Below, in pieces: positions 39,983-48,324 of a DNA stretch of 49,145 nucleotides. Source of the DNA: Microcaldota archaeon (GTDB lineage: Archaea; Micrarchaeota; Micrarchaeia; Micrarchaeales; Micrarchaeaceae). Both the position numbers and the translations under genes were made by a program. The notes beneath the pieces are model-generated. The model had not been told where the DNA came from. It saw only the letters and a list, made by a program, of their open reading frames with translations, and did not search any database. The first letter of the stretch is position 1. The number at the start of each line of letters is the position of its first letter. The stretch spans positions 1 through 49,145 of the forward strand of contig JASHRG010000020.1 in NCBI GenBank assembly GCA_030037495.1, written 5' to 3'.

Positions 39983-40474
39983 CTATAACCCAGCTGCCGC
40001 TTTCTGCTCCGCCTTTTCAGGGGCTTCGTGATGTTGCGTCTTTGCAGCGGTTTCCGCTGCCTTCTTACCCAAGTCTGTCGCGGCTTTCTCCTCCTTCTTC
40101 TGCGGGGCAGCAGCAAGCTTCAATTTTGCTGCTCTGTATTTATCGGTAAGATTAAGGTCAGTGATGTAGACATTGCTTGCATAGATCTTTAGCTTGAGCT
40201 CTTTCCCTCTCAGGCTTTTTCTTGACAGCGAGTCAAGCATTATCCTGCCAGACCTAAGGTCAACGGCGATTACCTTGCCTGTCGAGCCCCTCTTTGAGCC
40301 AGACATCACTTTTACAGTGTCGCCCTTTGATACTTGAACTGTCCTGTTCGCTATCTTCAGTTTGCTTCTGAGTGCTTTGTCGATGTGGACATGGAGGAAG
40401 TGCTGCCTCTGGTGCATAGGCGCGTTGAAACGAAATCTCCTCTGGTATCTTGGCTTGCTGCTCTTTATCATCAT
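39983..40474 (-). CDS. rpl24: Large ribosomal subunit protein uL24 with low-complexity C-terminal tail
   Basis: This is a 163-residue protein. The core matches archaeal uL24: SSKPRYQRRFRFNAPMHQRQ, then KGDTVKVMSGSKRGSTGKVI (the KOW motif), and NVYITDLNLTDKYR. After about residue 120 an Ala/Lys/Glu/Gln-rich tail (AAPQKKEEKAATDLGKKAAE) extends roughly 40 residues beyond the conserved part. Tails of this kind occur on some archaeal ribosomal proteins. The start overlaps the uL14 stop by four bases. Confidence 0.94.
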   Translation of the reverse strand: MMIKSSKPRYQRRFRFNAPMHQRQHFLHVHIDKALRSKLKIANRTVQVSKGDTVKVMSGSKRGSTGKVIAVDLRSGRIMLDSLSRKSLRGKELKLKIYASNVYITDLNLTDKYRAAKLKLAAAPQKKEEKAATDLGKKAAETAAKTQHHEAPEKAEQKAAAGL

Positions 40475-40869
40475 ATCACCCTTGAGGCTATCCCCGCCAG
40501 TTTTATGTACCTCTCAACTATCTCCCTTGCCATAGCTCCCTTGACCTCTGTTCCCACGGCAAGGTTTGCATCTGTTATAAGTATTGCAGCATTGTCCTCG
40601 AACCTGACCCGGACGCCGTTCGCCCTCCTTATCGGGGTCTTCTGCCTGATTATCACCGCTCTTACCTTCTTCTTTATGTAAGAGGGGTTGCCGCTCTTTA
40701 CGCTCGCCATTATTATGTCGCCGATTCCGCATTCCGCCATTCTCTTGTGGTGGCCTCCCTTTCCTATCTTGTTGATTATCATGAGCGTCTTTGCCCCGCT
40801 GTTGTCAGCACAGGTGAGCACCGACCCAGGCACAAGCCCCTTCTGTATAGTTGTTGATAATCCCTTCAC
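40471..40869 (-). CDS. rpl14: Large ribosomal subunit protein uL14
   Basis: This 132-residue protein has GSVLTCADNSGAKTLMIINK, GGHHKRMAECGIGDIIMASV, then AVIIRQKTPIRRANGVRVRF and NAAILITDANLAVGTEVKGA. These are all standard uL14 segments at the 50S/30S interface. It follows uS17 by four bases. Confidence 0.97.
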   Translation of the reverse strand: MKGLSTTIQKGLVPGSVLTCADNSGAKTLMIINKIGKGGHHKRMAECGIGDIIMASVKSGNPSYIKKKVRAVIIRQKTPIRRANGVRVRFEDNAAILITDANLAVGTEVKGAMAREIVERYIKLAGIASRVI

Positions 40870-40873
40870 TGCA

Positions 40874-41164
40874 TCACTTCTTCTTGTTTACCTTAGTGAC
40901 AACGAAAGATATAGTCTTGCTAAGCCTCCTTGTCCCAGATATCTGGACAGAATCGCCGGTCTTTGCCCCCATGCATGGCGGGTTGTGTGCAGGCACACGC
41001 GAATTCTTTCTCAGCGACCTCTGGTATTTCTTCAGAAACGTGGTGTATCCGTGCTCTACTATAACAGTAGACCTGAGCTTGTCGCTGACAACAACCCCGT
41101 CAATTATGTAACCGTGGGTCTTCAATGACCCGTGCACCGGGCACTTCGCATCTTTGCATTCCAC
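40874..41164 (-). CDS. rps17: Small ribosomal subunit protein uS17
   Basis: This 96-residue OB-fold protein has CPVHGSLKTHGYIIDGVVVS, the archaeal/eukaryotic KKYQRSLRKNSRVPAHNPPC, and GDSVQISGTRRLSKTISFVV. The N-terminal CKDAKCPVHG is typical of archaeal uS17. It follows rnp1 by 40 bases. Confidence 0.96.
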   Translation of the reverse strand: MECKDAKCPVHGSLKTHGYIIDGVVVSDKLRSTVIVEHGYTTFLKKYQRSLRKNSRVPAHNPPCMGAKTGDSVQISGTRRLSKTISFVVTKVNKKK

Positions 41165-41204
41165 TAGATCACTTCACACGAACAAGGAAAACGAGCGGTT
41201 GTGG

Positions 41205-41501
41205 CTACAGCTTCCTTTTCTTGTAAAACTTCATCGACTTTTCAATCCTTTCGTAGCTCCTGAAGTTTATCTCCTTTCCATCGACGACAAAGCTTCTTGT
41301 CCCATAATGGAACCTGAAGACAGATATATCCTTTGCAACGCGCTTTACTCCAGACGGAGTGTCAACGAGCAGGGTATTCTTCGTTTCGTCAATTACAGTA
41401 CCATGAATTCCTATCTGGCTCTGGTCGTTGCTTCTTACCACATCAACCAGCAAGCCTCTAAGCTCGTGTAGCACTATAGTCTTATTATTATACGAGGGCA
41501 T
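41205..41501 (-). CDS. rnp1: RNase P protein component 1 (Rpp29/Pop4)
   Basis: This 98-residue Sm-like protein of archaeal RNase P works in 5' maturation of tRNA. Landmarks are LHELRGLLVDVVRSNDQSQI, GIHGTVIDETKNTLLVDT and the C-terminal basic SYERIEKSMKFYKKRKL. Its place before uS17 is the conserved archaeal position. Here it starts the whole run, since uL29 is not upstream. An A/T-rich TATA-like stretch (GGTTTATTAATG) lies at the start. Confidence 0.92.
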   Translation of the reverse strand: MPSYNNKTIVLHELRGLLVDVVRSNDQSQIGIHGTVIDETKNTLLVDTPSGVKRVAKDISVFRFHYGTRSFVVDGKEINFRSYERIEKSMKFYKKRKL

Positions 41502-41530
41502 TAATAAACCTTTCTCCAGGCAGACCAGGC

Positions 41531-42757
41531 TTACCTTATTATTACTCTGTCGGATACGTTTGTGATCCTGTCTATGTCGTACTTAAGGACATTGCCATAA
41601 TCCGTCTTGACAAGCATTATCCCTCTCTTTAGATCAATGTCTGTGACCTTGCCTATGTAGGCGCCTATGTCGTTTATCACCTGCTTGTTCTTCATCCTTG
41701 TCCTCTTCACAGCCCTGCTTCTTAGGACCATGCTGCTCCTTGAAACTGCATAACCAAGGATGAGCACAAGTACGCTGTACTCAAGGAACTGCGAGAAGTA
41801 TATTGTCCCTATTATCCATGCAGCTGCAACGTAGAGCAGCACTATTGCTGCTATCGCGTAGCCCATGTAGGTGCCCTCGGCTATGGCCCTATAGCGCATC
41901 CTCTTGCTTTCCAGGTCGGTTACCCTTCCTACAACGAACAGCGCGATTGATATTGGTAATATGAGAAGGAACCCCTCCAATCCAAATGAGAAGAGAGTGA
42001 GCGGGTCATAGCCCTGCCCTGCCGCCGCAGCATTCGCAAACGTGCCGTAGCCCACAACAGCCGCAATGATCAGGAATATAAGCGCAGACATGTAGAACAC
42101 AAAGCTCATCCTGTAAATGCTGAAGCCGAACCCTCTGGACGATTCCACAAGCACGTCCTCCAACCCAAATCCCTTTATCAGAAGATAAGCGCCTATGATT
42201 ATTACTGGGGGCTGCCAGCCGTAGTTGAAGTAGTAGCTAAGCGCGAATAGCAGGAAGAGTATTGCCGGTATGCCGAACACAATCCTTGCGTAGTGGGGCT
42301 CCCTGAGTTTTTCCAACAGTGTGAAGTATGTGTTCTCGAACTGCTCAGCCTGCTTCATCCTAAGTATGTCAACGCTGTTGACCTTCACTCTCGACTTAAG
42401 CAACGGTATTATCCTATTGTCGCTAGCTCCGTCAGTTACAAGGACGCAAGAGTCAGCCTTGAACTTGTCAAGGACTATGTCCAACTGCCTTGATATCTCT
42501 GAATCTGCTACATAGCCCTCCTTCTCTGCTCCTGTTATTGTGACAACTGCAACCGAGTTGCCAGCCCTCTTGAGCTCATCATATTTCTTTACAGCTTCAA
42601 ACATGGTGTTAGAATCGGTGTCCTTTGGGTCGGCCAGGGCAAGCCTTGCTGCCGCTTTCAGGATGTCGCTCCTGCCTATAACAGGCCCTGTTATCTTGGT
42701 CTTCCTGTAAAGATCGTTGTCGACGTCAACAGCAAGAACAAGGATTCGCTCTGCCAT
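41531..42757 (-). CDS. DUF373 family membrane protein
   Basis: This 408-residue protein is archaeal DUF373. The soluble N-terminal domain (about 1-145) begins with an acidic nucleotide-binding-like motif (ILVLAVDVDNDLYRKTKI) and contains ADSCVLVTDGASDNRIIPLL. Six to seven transmembrane helices follow (about 158-345). A basic cytoplasmic tail follows (SRAVKRTRMKNKQVINDIGA) with a small beta domain (GKVTDIDLKRGIMLVKTDYG). Function is unknown. ATG 42757 is preferred over the TTG two codons earlier; TATATATAGG lies just upstream. Confidence 0.85.
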   Translation of the reverse strand: MAERILVLAVDVDNDLYRKTKITGPVIGRSDILKAAARLALADPKDTDSNTMFEAVKKYDELKRAGNSVAVVTITGAEKEGYVADSEISRQLDIVLDKFKADSCVLVTDGASDNRIIPLLKSRVKVNSVDILRMKQAEQFENTYFTLLEKLREPHYARIVFGIPAILFLLFALSYYFNYGWQPPVIIIGAYLLIKGFGLEDVLVESSRGFGFSIYRMSFVFYMSALIFLIIAAVVGYGTFANAAAAGQGYDPLTLFSFGLEGFLLILPISIALFVVGRVTDLESKRMRYRAIAEGTYMGYAIAAIVLLYVAAAWIIGTIYFSQFLEYSVLVLILGYAVSRSSMVLRSRAVKRTRMKNKQVINDIGAYIGKVTDIDLKRGIMLVKTDYGNVLKYDIDRITNVSDRVIIR

Positions 42758-42847
42758 GTTCAACCCTATATATACAAATAACGTGTAACCATGATATAAA
42801 AGACTTTTGCTTGAGTTAGGTGCCTGCTGTAATTAGTGGAATAATTA

Positions 42848-44092
42848 CTAGGCAACATAGTCACTGATTCTTTTTTGCGTGAGTATGTCATTCAAAATCC
42901 TGCTGTTCTTGACCCAGTGCGCCACCTTTATGTCCAGTCTCTTGGCTATGCATTCAAACATTTCCTTGCTGCTGTAGAGGATTTCCGGCTCTGTTGCGAG
43001 GGTCTCCCTGACGTGCTCCCTGACGTTCCAGACGCCAACTGGCATTATGTAGCCCTCGTGCACCTCCCTCAAGATTAACGCCACAGCCTGTTTCTTCAGG
43101 CTCTTCAGTTTCTCTGTAACGGCAAGCCTTCCGGAGTAGTAGCAGCCACCTATTTCTGCGTAGGTTTTCCTGCCCTTATAACCCTCATAGGATCCGAATA
43201 TGCTTATGTTCCTACCATCCTCGTTCCAGACCGTGCCAGGCCACCACGCCTCTATTGACTCATACTGCCAGTTTCCCGGCATGAACAGGATGAGCCACCT
43301 ATTGTCAAGCGCAACGTTGAAATACGCCCTTATCGCGTCAACGCTCTCATAGTCCCTAACATCTACAAGGTTGTCCTTCCCAATAGTGTCGTCCACAGCG
43401 GTTATGCTCCATCTTGTCGGGACAAATCTTCTGTTCTTCTTGAGGCCGAACAGCCCTGCAGAAAGCCCTCTCTGTATCTTTGAAACATCTATGCCTTTAT
43501 TGTACAGCTCAACTATCGATGTCTTTGCAGTTGCATCTGTATCAAAATACTTGTCTTCGACCTTCTGGTTGGCTTTCACATTATCCACCCTAAACTCCTT
43601 CATCGGCGCGCTCGGCCCAAACGGCTGTACCTCGTCCCTGAAATCAAGTTTCACGAACGGCATCTTCAAGAACGATATCTCCGTATCGGCGGGGCGCTCT
43701 GCCAGCGCAAGGTCCCTGACGCGCTCCTGCGTCCGCCCCTTTTCAACATCGGTTACCTTTGAAAGGTACATTCCCCTCACGAGCTTTGACCTGAAGTCCA
43801 CTATCTCCTCTATTGTAAGAGACCTCCACCTCTCAGGGGTTGCAAGCAGCGAGGTGTCCCCGCTTTCAGGCGGTACCAATGGCCCTATGTTTACATAGGG
43901 ATAGCCAAACCTGCCTACAAAAACGTCTGTGGGCGATGAGCCTTCTATGCCCAAGCTGCTCAGCGCTGATACTGTCTTTACCTTGTAGTAGTAGCGCAAC
44001 AGGCTGGGGTCCCTCATGTGCCTGTAAATTATATCAGAGCGCTTTACCGAAGGCTGCTGCGCAATCTCCTCCATCATGGACTTCCTGTCCAA
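42848..44092 (-). CDS. nreA: Archaeal DNA repair protein NreA
   Basis: This 414-residue protein contains DUF650 (VFVGRFGYPYVNIGPLVPPE, near 58) and DUF651 (GLKKNRRFVPTRWSITAVDD; GGCYYSGRLAVTEKLKSLKK). Nre proteins act in DNA damage repair and bind PCNA through a C-terminal PIP motif. Here the last residues, QKRISDYVA, fit a weak PIP box (Q-x-x-I-x-x-Y). No N-terminal zinc finger is present. The start is TTG 44092, preceded by GGTGAG at the right distance; ATG 44077 is the alternative. Confidence 0.92.
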   Translation of the reverse strand: MDRKSMMEEIAQQPSVKRSDIIYRHMRDPSLLRYYYKVKTVSALSSLGIEGSSPTDVFVGRFGYPYVNIGPLVPPESGDTSLLATPERWRSLTIEEIVDFRSKLVRGMYLSKVTDVEKGRTQERVRDLALAERPADTEISFLKMPFVKLDFRDEVQPFGPSAPMKEFRVDNVKANQKVEDKYFDTDATAKTSIVELYNKGIDVSKIQRGLSAGLFGLKKNRRFVPTRWSITAVDDTIGKDNLVDVRDYESVDAIRAYFNVALDNRWLILFMPGNWQYESIEAWWPGTVWNEDGRNISIFGSYEGYKGRKTYAEIGGCYYSGRLAVTEKLKSLKKQAVALILREVHEGYIMPVGVWNVREHVRETLATEPEILYSSKEMFECIAKRLDIKVAHWVKNSRILNDILTQKRISDYVA

Positions 44093-44143
44093 GCGCTCAC
44101 CTTTAATAGCAACGCAGAGAGCGCTTATATCACTTCTTGCTTT

Positions 44144-45256
44144 TCATATGTTTTGGGGTACATACCGCTGGCCTGTGCCGTTTATGAATATGGTGTATGA
44201 GGCGGCAACGAACTGGTTGCACACCGTTGCCCCTCCCGAAGCGGTGAAGCACATGTTTTGTGCAGGGCTGCTGCTGTTTGTGAGCAGCACTAGCACGGTG
44301 TATTCTCCTGCCCCATACCCTGAAGTCAGGTTGTCGATGTTGAACGCAACATCAAATTCGTTCTTCTGGGTTATGTACGTGCTTGCGTAAACAGTCGTTA
44401 TGTTCGGGAAGTAATACCTGGTCAATCCCTTGGAGTAGCCAACGCCGGCAATGCCCTGGCCGTAGCTGTAGTCCGAGGTTGAATCAAGCTGTGAAACAGT
44501 CATGTTCTGGACCTGAGGATCGTAGTCTATGTCTATGCTTGAGAGCGTGTACCCAGGTGGCGCGCTGCCCTCAAGGCTCACTACGCCATCATTATAGCTG
44601 GGGGTTCCGTACTGCCACGTCACATAATTGCTGATGAAATCTTCCGTCAGGTAGACTGTTGTGCGGTTGTATGCAACCCCTATGCTGACCTCGTTGTGCT
44701 GCGGATTTAGTATATTGTACCTGTGGCCATTGTTGCAGCATTCTGAGTCATTGTAGACCATGTTGTTTTCCATCCTGCTTATCGCCTGGGTCACATTGAC
44801 ACCAGCGCTGTCATATATGTAGGCGACGTTCTCCTGTATGCTCTGGTTGCCGCCAAGAAGCGTGTACCTCATGTATGGCTTCATGCCATATATGTCCCAG
44901 TGGCTGAAGTAACCATTCTGCAGCATTGACTCAGAGTGCTGCTGGGCGGAGCTCTCATTGGAGTATGTCACATTTGCTATGCCAAATGTATTTCTGTTGC
45001 TGTTTATCAATGACAGAGTGTACGCTATTACCTGGTTTTGGGGTATGTAGTTCCGTGGAGGCTCGATGATTGATGGATAAGAAAGATTAAGGCTTTGCGT
45101 CGAGTTGATTCCCAGGCTATCAAGCGCATTGTATATTCCAGGTATGTAGTTGTTGATTAATGAAAGGCCTGGCTCGTGGCCGAAGTAGGCATATATTACG
45201 ACAACTAGGATTACGAATATTATCAGGTCCAACAGTAGCCTAAAGACCAGCCGCAT
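44144..45256 (-). CDS. Membrane-anchored CAP (SCP/PR-1) domain protein
   Basis: This 370-residue protein has an N-terminal hydrophobic helix (about 5-25) that anchors it, with the body outside. The CAP domain at about 70-210 shows the family landmarks: SSAQQHSESMLQNGYFSHWD, ENVAYIYDSAG, and NNGHRYNILNPQHNEVSIGV. His, Glu and the second His of the usual cavity are present. The C-terminal part is beta-rich with two cysteines (NMCFTASGGATVCNQF). CAP proteins have no single known activity; this one is probably a surface or wall-associated factor. Confidence 0.87.
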   Translation of the reverse strand: MRLVFRLLLDLIIFVILVVVIYAYFGHEPGLSLINNYIPGIYNALDSLGINSTQSLNLSYPSIIEPPRNYIPQNQVIAYTLSLINSNRNTFGIANVTYSNESSAQQHSESMLQNGYFSHWDIYGMKPYMRYTLLGGNQSIQENVAYIYDSAGVNVTQAISRMENNMVYNDSECCNNGHRYNILNPQHNEVSIGVAYNRTTVYLTEDFISNYVTWQYGTPSYNDGVVSLEGSAPPGYTLSSIDIDYDPQVQNMTVSQLDSTSDYSYGQGIAGVGYSKGLTRYYFPNITTVYASTYITQKNEFDVAFNIDNLTSGYGAGEYTVLVLLTNSSSPAQNMCFTASGGATVCNQFVAASYTIFINGTGQRYVPQNI

Positions 45257-45386
45257 CACTCATAATGCGAGCTATAGCTTATTAAAGCTCGCATGAGCTT
45301 TAGGTTTTGGAGGTGGTTTTGCGACAACTCTAAGCGGCAGGCTGGGAAAGCTGTTTGAGAACGCAAGGTTTGATGCGCTGCTTATA

Positions 45387-46406
45387 ATGAATACCGAGTT
45401 CAGGGATCCGAACTTCGCCTACCTCACGGGATTCACAAGCGGCGTATTCGAGCGCGCGCTGCTCATAGCCACAAGAAGCAAGCTCTACCTTATAACAAAC
45501 CAGCTAGAGTATGAAATCGCAACAAAGCAGAAGCCCAGGGAGATGACTGTAATAAATGCAAAGAAGCGAAGCGACACGCTGCGGCAGCTGAGGAGGCTGC
45601 TCGGCAGGAAGAGCGTGGGGGTCAACTCCGGCTTCCTCCCATACAGCAGCTACAAGAGATTGAAAAAACTCTCCAGGGCAAAGCGGTTCGTAGATGCCAC
45701 GCCAGCGCTATACAAGGCTAGGAGCATAAAGGACAAGACAGAACTGCGATACATCAGCACTGCAAATAGGATAATAAAGAAAGCACTAAGGAATGTCCAG
45801 GCTTTCTTCAAAGAGGGGATAACCGAGAAGCAGATAGCCGCGAAGATTGACTCGCTCATGGTAGAATACGGGGCAAGCGGGCCCTCCTTCCCAACGATAG
45901 TGTGCTTTGGCGAGAATTCATCGATGCCGCACCACATGCCTGAGGAGAAAAGGCTGGCAAGGAACAGCATAGTGCTCATAGATTGCGGAGCCGTCTACAA
46001 GAACTACTGCTCTGATGTGACAAGGACATACATATTCAAGCCAGACAAGAAGTCAGCGAAGTACAAAAAAATGGTCGACATGTACAACACGGTAAAAACC
46101 GCGCAGAAAATCGGCCTTGCAGCCATAAGGCCAGGCGCAAGGTGCGAAGCCCCGCACAACGATGTGGCAAAGTTCATAGACACGACAAACGGGAAAATGT
46201 ACAAAGGGAGATTCATCCACAGCTTGGGCCACGCCATAGGCGTTGAGGTTCATGACCTTGGCCCAGGCCTGTACCCAGGAAGTAAGGAGAAGCTAATGGA
46301 GGGGATGGTGCTGAGCGACGAGCCAGGAATCTACATACCAGGGTTTGGCGGGGTCAGGGTAGAAGACGATGTAGTCGTAATGAAGACAGGTGCAAAGATA
46401 ATCTAG
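45387..46406 (+). CDS. pepQ: Xaa-Pro dipeptidase / creatinase-type M24 peptidase (5' end uncertain)
   Basis: This protein has 339 residues from the first ATG. The N-terminal creatinase domain is NTEFRDPNFAYLTGFTSG onwards. The M24 pita-bread domain carries all metal ligands: IDCGAVYKNYCSDVTRTY (Asp, Asp), HSLGHAIGVEVHDLGP (His), DEPGIYIPGFGGVRVEDD (Glu, Glu). It removes N-terminal residues before proline. Family-like residues continue upstream in frame to about 45321 (TLSGRLGKLFENARFDALLI), behind a strong GGAGGTGG at 45309, yet no ATG, GTG or TTG exists there. The real start may be non-standard, or a base may be missing. The gene overlaps gatE tail to tail by four bases. Confidence 0.9.
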   Translation: MNTEFRDPNFAYLTGFTSGVFERALLIATRSKLYLITNQLEYEIATKQKPREMTVINAKKRSDTLRQLRRLLGRKSVGVNSGFLPYSSYKRLKKLSRAKRFVDATPALYKARSIKDKTELRYISTANRIIKKALRNVQAFFKEGITEKQIAAKIDSLMVEYGASGPSFPTIVCFGENSSMPHHMPEEKRLARNSIVLIDCGAVYKNYCSDVTRTYIFKPDKKSAKYKKMVDMYNTVKTAQKIGLAAIRPGARCEAPHNDVAKFIDTTNGKMYKGRFIHSLGHAIGVEVHDLGPGLYPGSKEKLMEGMVLSDEPGIYIPGFGGVRVEDDVVVMKTGAKII

Positions 46407-48319
46407 CCTTTTTTCTTGGAGAGCAGCTCGTTCAGCTCCGAGCCATCGACATTGAGCCTGTACTTCGACATTATTATGTTCCTGAGCTCATTGACGTTTG
46501 ATGGGTCAGCAACGTTCTTCCTCGATTCTGCGACAAGCGCTTCAAGCTCTTTCCCGCGTATCCTTCCCAATCGTTTCAGCTTTATGAGCTCTGCAACGCT
46601 CTCCCTCTTAAGCGCCATCTCCTTGAGTAGTTCATCAACCGCCTGCTTTGTTATCTGGTTTTTCCCATATTCCGTAAATAGGTCGACAAGCCTCTGCTCG
46701 TCCAGGTTCTCTATCATGAACCCTGCTCTCTTAAGCTCTGTGAACTTCTGTATTATCGTGTTTGCTATGAAGTTGGGGTCGGCCTTTGTGGAGCCTATCA
46801 CAGTCTTGTAAAGCTGCAGCCTTGGCGACAGGAGCAGCTGCTCAACTATGTCCCTGTTGTCAAGCACAGAGAGCAGGGCCTTTCTTTCCTTCTCTATGTC
46901 AGGCACGCTCCTTGTTGCGGCTTCAGCATGCTCTTTTGTTATCATGATCGGTTTTGCGTCAGTTTCCGGGTACATCCTTGATCCTCCCGGCAAGGGCCTC
47001 ATGAACTTGGTTGTGCAGAGCTCGTTGTTGAACACCGCCCTGGTTTCAAACGGAACCCCGACAAGCGCGTGTCTCGCTCTCTCCGTTGCAAGCACTACCG
47101 CTTTCTCAACATCGCTCCTGACACCGGCTATGATTACGAAAGCATCGTTTGCACCAAGGTCAAGCACTGCCCTAAGCCCTGTTATTTCGCCATGGGTGAA
47201 GCCGTACGCCTCAAGATTCTCATCGCTGTGTATCAACCCATTCACCTTTGCCATCTTGGCATAGTCGCTTATTTCCGTGCCAAGCCTTCTTTCAGGGTTG
47301 ACCTCCTTTCCAAGCATGCCCTTGAAGCCGCTTAGCCTGAAGCCATACGCAACCCCGTTCTTCTGCAAATGGTTTGACACCACCTTTACGCTGTTGTTTT
47401 TCCTGAACACTTCAGAAACGTCCTTTGCCTCCCCCACAGAAGCCCTCGCCTTCTTGAGCTCTTCCTTTATCTCAAGCAACCGCTGCTGCCTTGTTATCTC
47501 ATTCTCGATAAACCTGTCGATCTTGTCAACCTCTTGAAGCCCCTTGATCTCCACCCTCGCCCCTCCCTTTATCGATACGTTTACGTCCTGCCTTATGGAG
47601 CCTATGCCGCGCTGCACCTTTCCTGATATCCTTAGAAGCGTGCCTATGTAAAGAGCAATTGCCTTTGCCGCCACAGGCGTCGGTATATACGGATCAGTGT
47701 CGATCTCAACAAGAGGTATGCCAAGCCTGTCTGTATCATAGGTTATGTTCTCTTCTGCTGCCGCGACTATCCCCGAGGATTCCTCCTCGAGAAACAGAGA
47801 CGGCACATTTATCTTGTAGCCATCTACTTTTATGCTTCCATCTGTCGCTATAAGCGTGCTCCTTTGGAATGCACTTGGGTCGCTTCCGTCAACAACCTCC
47901 TTCCTCATCGGCTGCAGCTCATCAACAACTACCATGCCCATCGCCTTTGACAGCGAAAGCGCCACCCCCAGTGCCTCAGGGTTCAGCTCATGCGGCGGCT
48001 CTTCATCGATTTCAACAAGGCAGGTGTGCATGTCGTGCACCTTGTAGGTGAACTTCCTGTCCCTAAGTTCTTCAAACTCTGCGCTCCTGTCTATGTTGCC
48101 GAGCTCGCCCGCGACAGCCCTCTGGTACCTGGAAACGTTCCCTATCACTTCATCTGATTCGGTGGCGATTGTTGCGGGGCATGAGCAAAACAGCTTTTCT
48201 CCAGTAGCAAGTCTCTGGTGAATCTCAAGTCCGCACATGAACCCTATCTCTTTGTAGCGGGTTTCTGCTGGTTCCTTGCGCTCCATCTTCTCTATTTTCT
48301 TTACAGGTTTCTTTCCCAT
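46403..48319 (-). CDS. gatE: Glutamyl-tRNA(Gln) amidotransferase subunit E
   Basis: This 638-residue protein is the tRNA-binding/kinase subunit of the archaeal GatDE complex, which turns Glu-tRNA(Gln) into Gln-tRNA(Gln). Landmarks are IGFMCGLEIHQRLATGEKLF at the N terminus, LVEIDTDPYIPTPVAAKAIA, and GSIRQDVNVSIKGGARVEIK in the cradle. An AspRS-like insertion (around LGTEISDYAKMAKVNGLIHS) and the C-terminal GatB/YqeY-type helical tail follow. ATG 48319 is used; a GTG at 48328 would overlap the gatD stop by four bases. Confidence 0.95.
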   Translation of the reverse strand: MGKKPVKKIEKMERKEPAETRYKEIGFMCGLEIHQRLATGEKLFCSCPATIATESDEVIGNVSRYQRAVAGELGNIDRSAEFEELRDRKFTYKVHDMHTCLVEIDEEPPHELNPEALGVALSLSKAMGMVVVDELQPMRKEVVDGSDPSAFQRSTLIATDGSIKVDGYKINVPSLFLEEESSGIVAAAEENITYDTDRLGIPLVEIDTDPYIPTPVAAKAIALYIGTLLRISGKVQRGIGSIRQDVNVSIKGGARVEIKGLQEVDKIDRFIENEITRQQRLLEIKEELKKARASVGEAKDVSEVFRKNNSVKVVSNHLQKNGVAYGFRLSGFKGMLGKEVNPERRLGTEISDYAKMAKVNGLIHSDENLEAYGFTHGEITGLRAVLDLGANDAFVIIAGVRSDVEKAVVLATERARHALVGVPFETRAVFNNELCTTKFMRPLPGGSRMYPETDAKPIMITKEHAEAATRSVPDIEKERKALLSVLDNRDIVEQLLLSPRLQLYKTVIGSTKADPNFIANTIIQKFTELKRAGFMIENLDEQRLVDLFTEYGKNQITKQAVDELLKEMALKRESVAELIKLKRLGRIRGKELEALVAESRKNVADPSNVNELRNIIMSKYRLNVDGSELNELLSKKKG

Positions 48320-48324
48320 CAATA

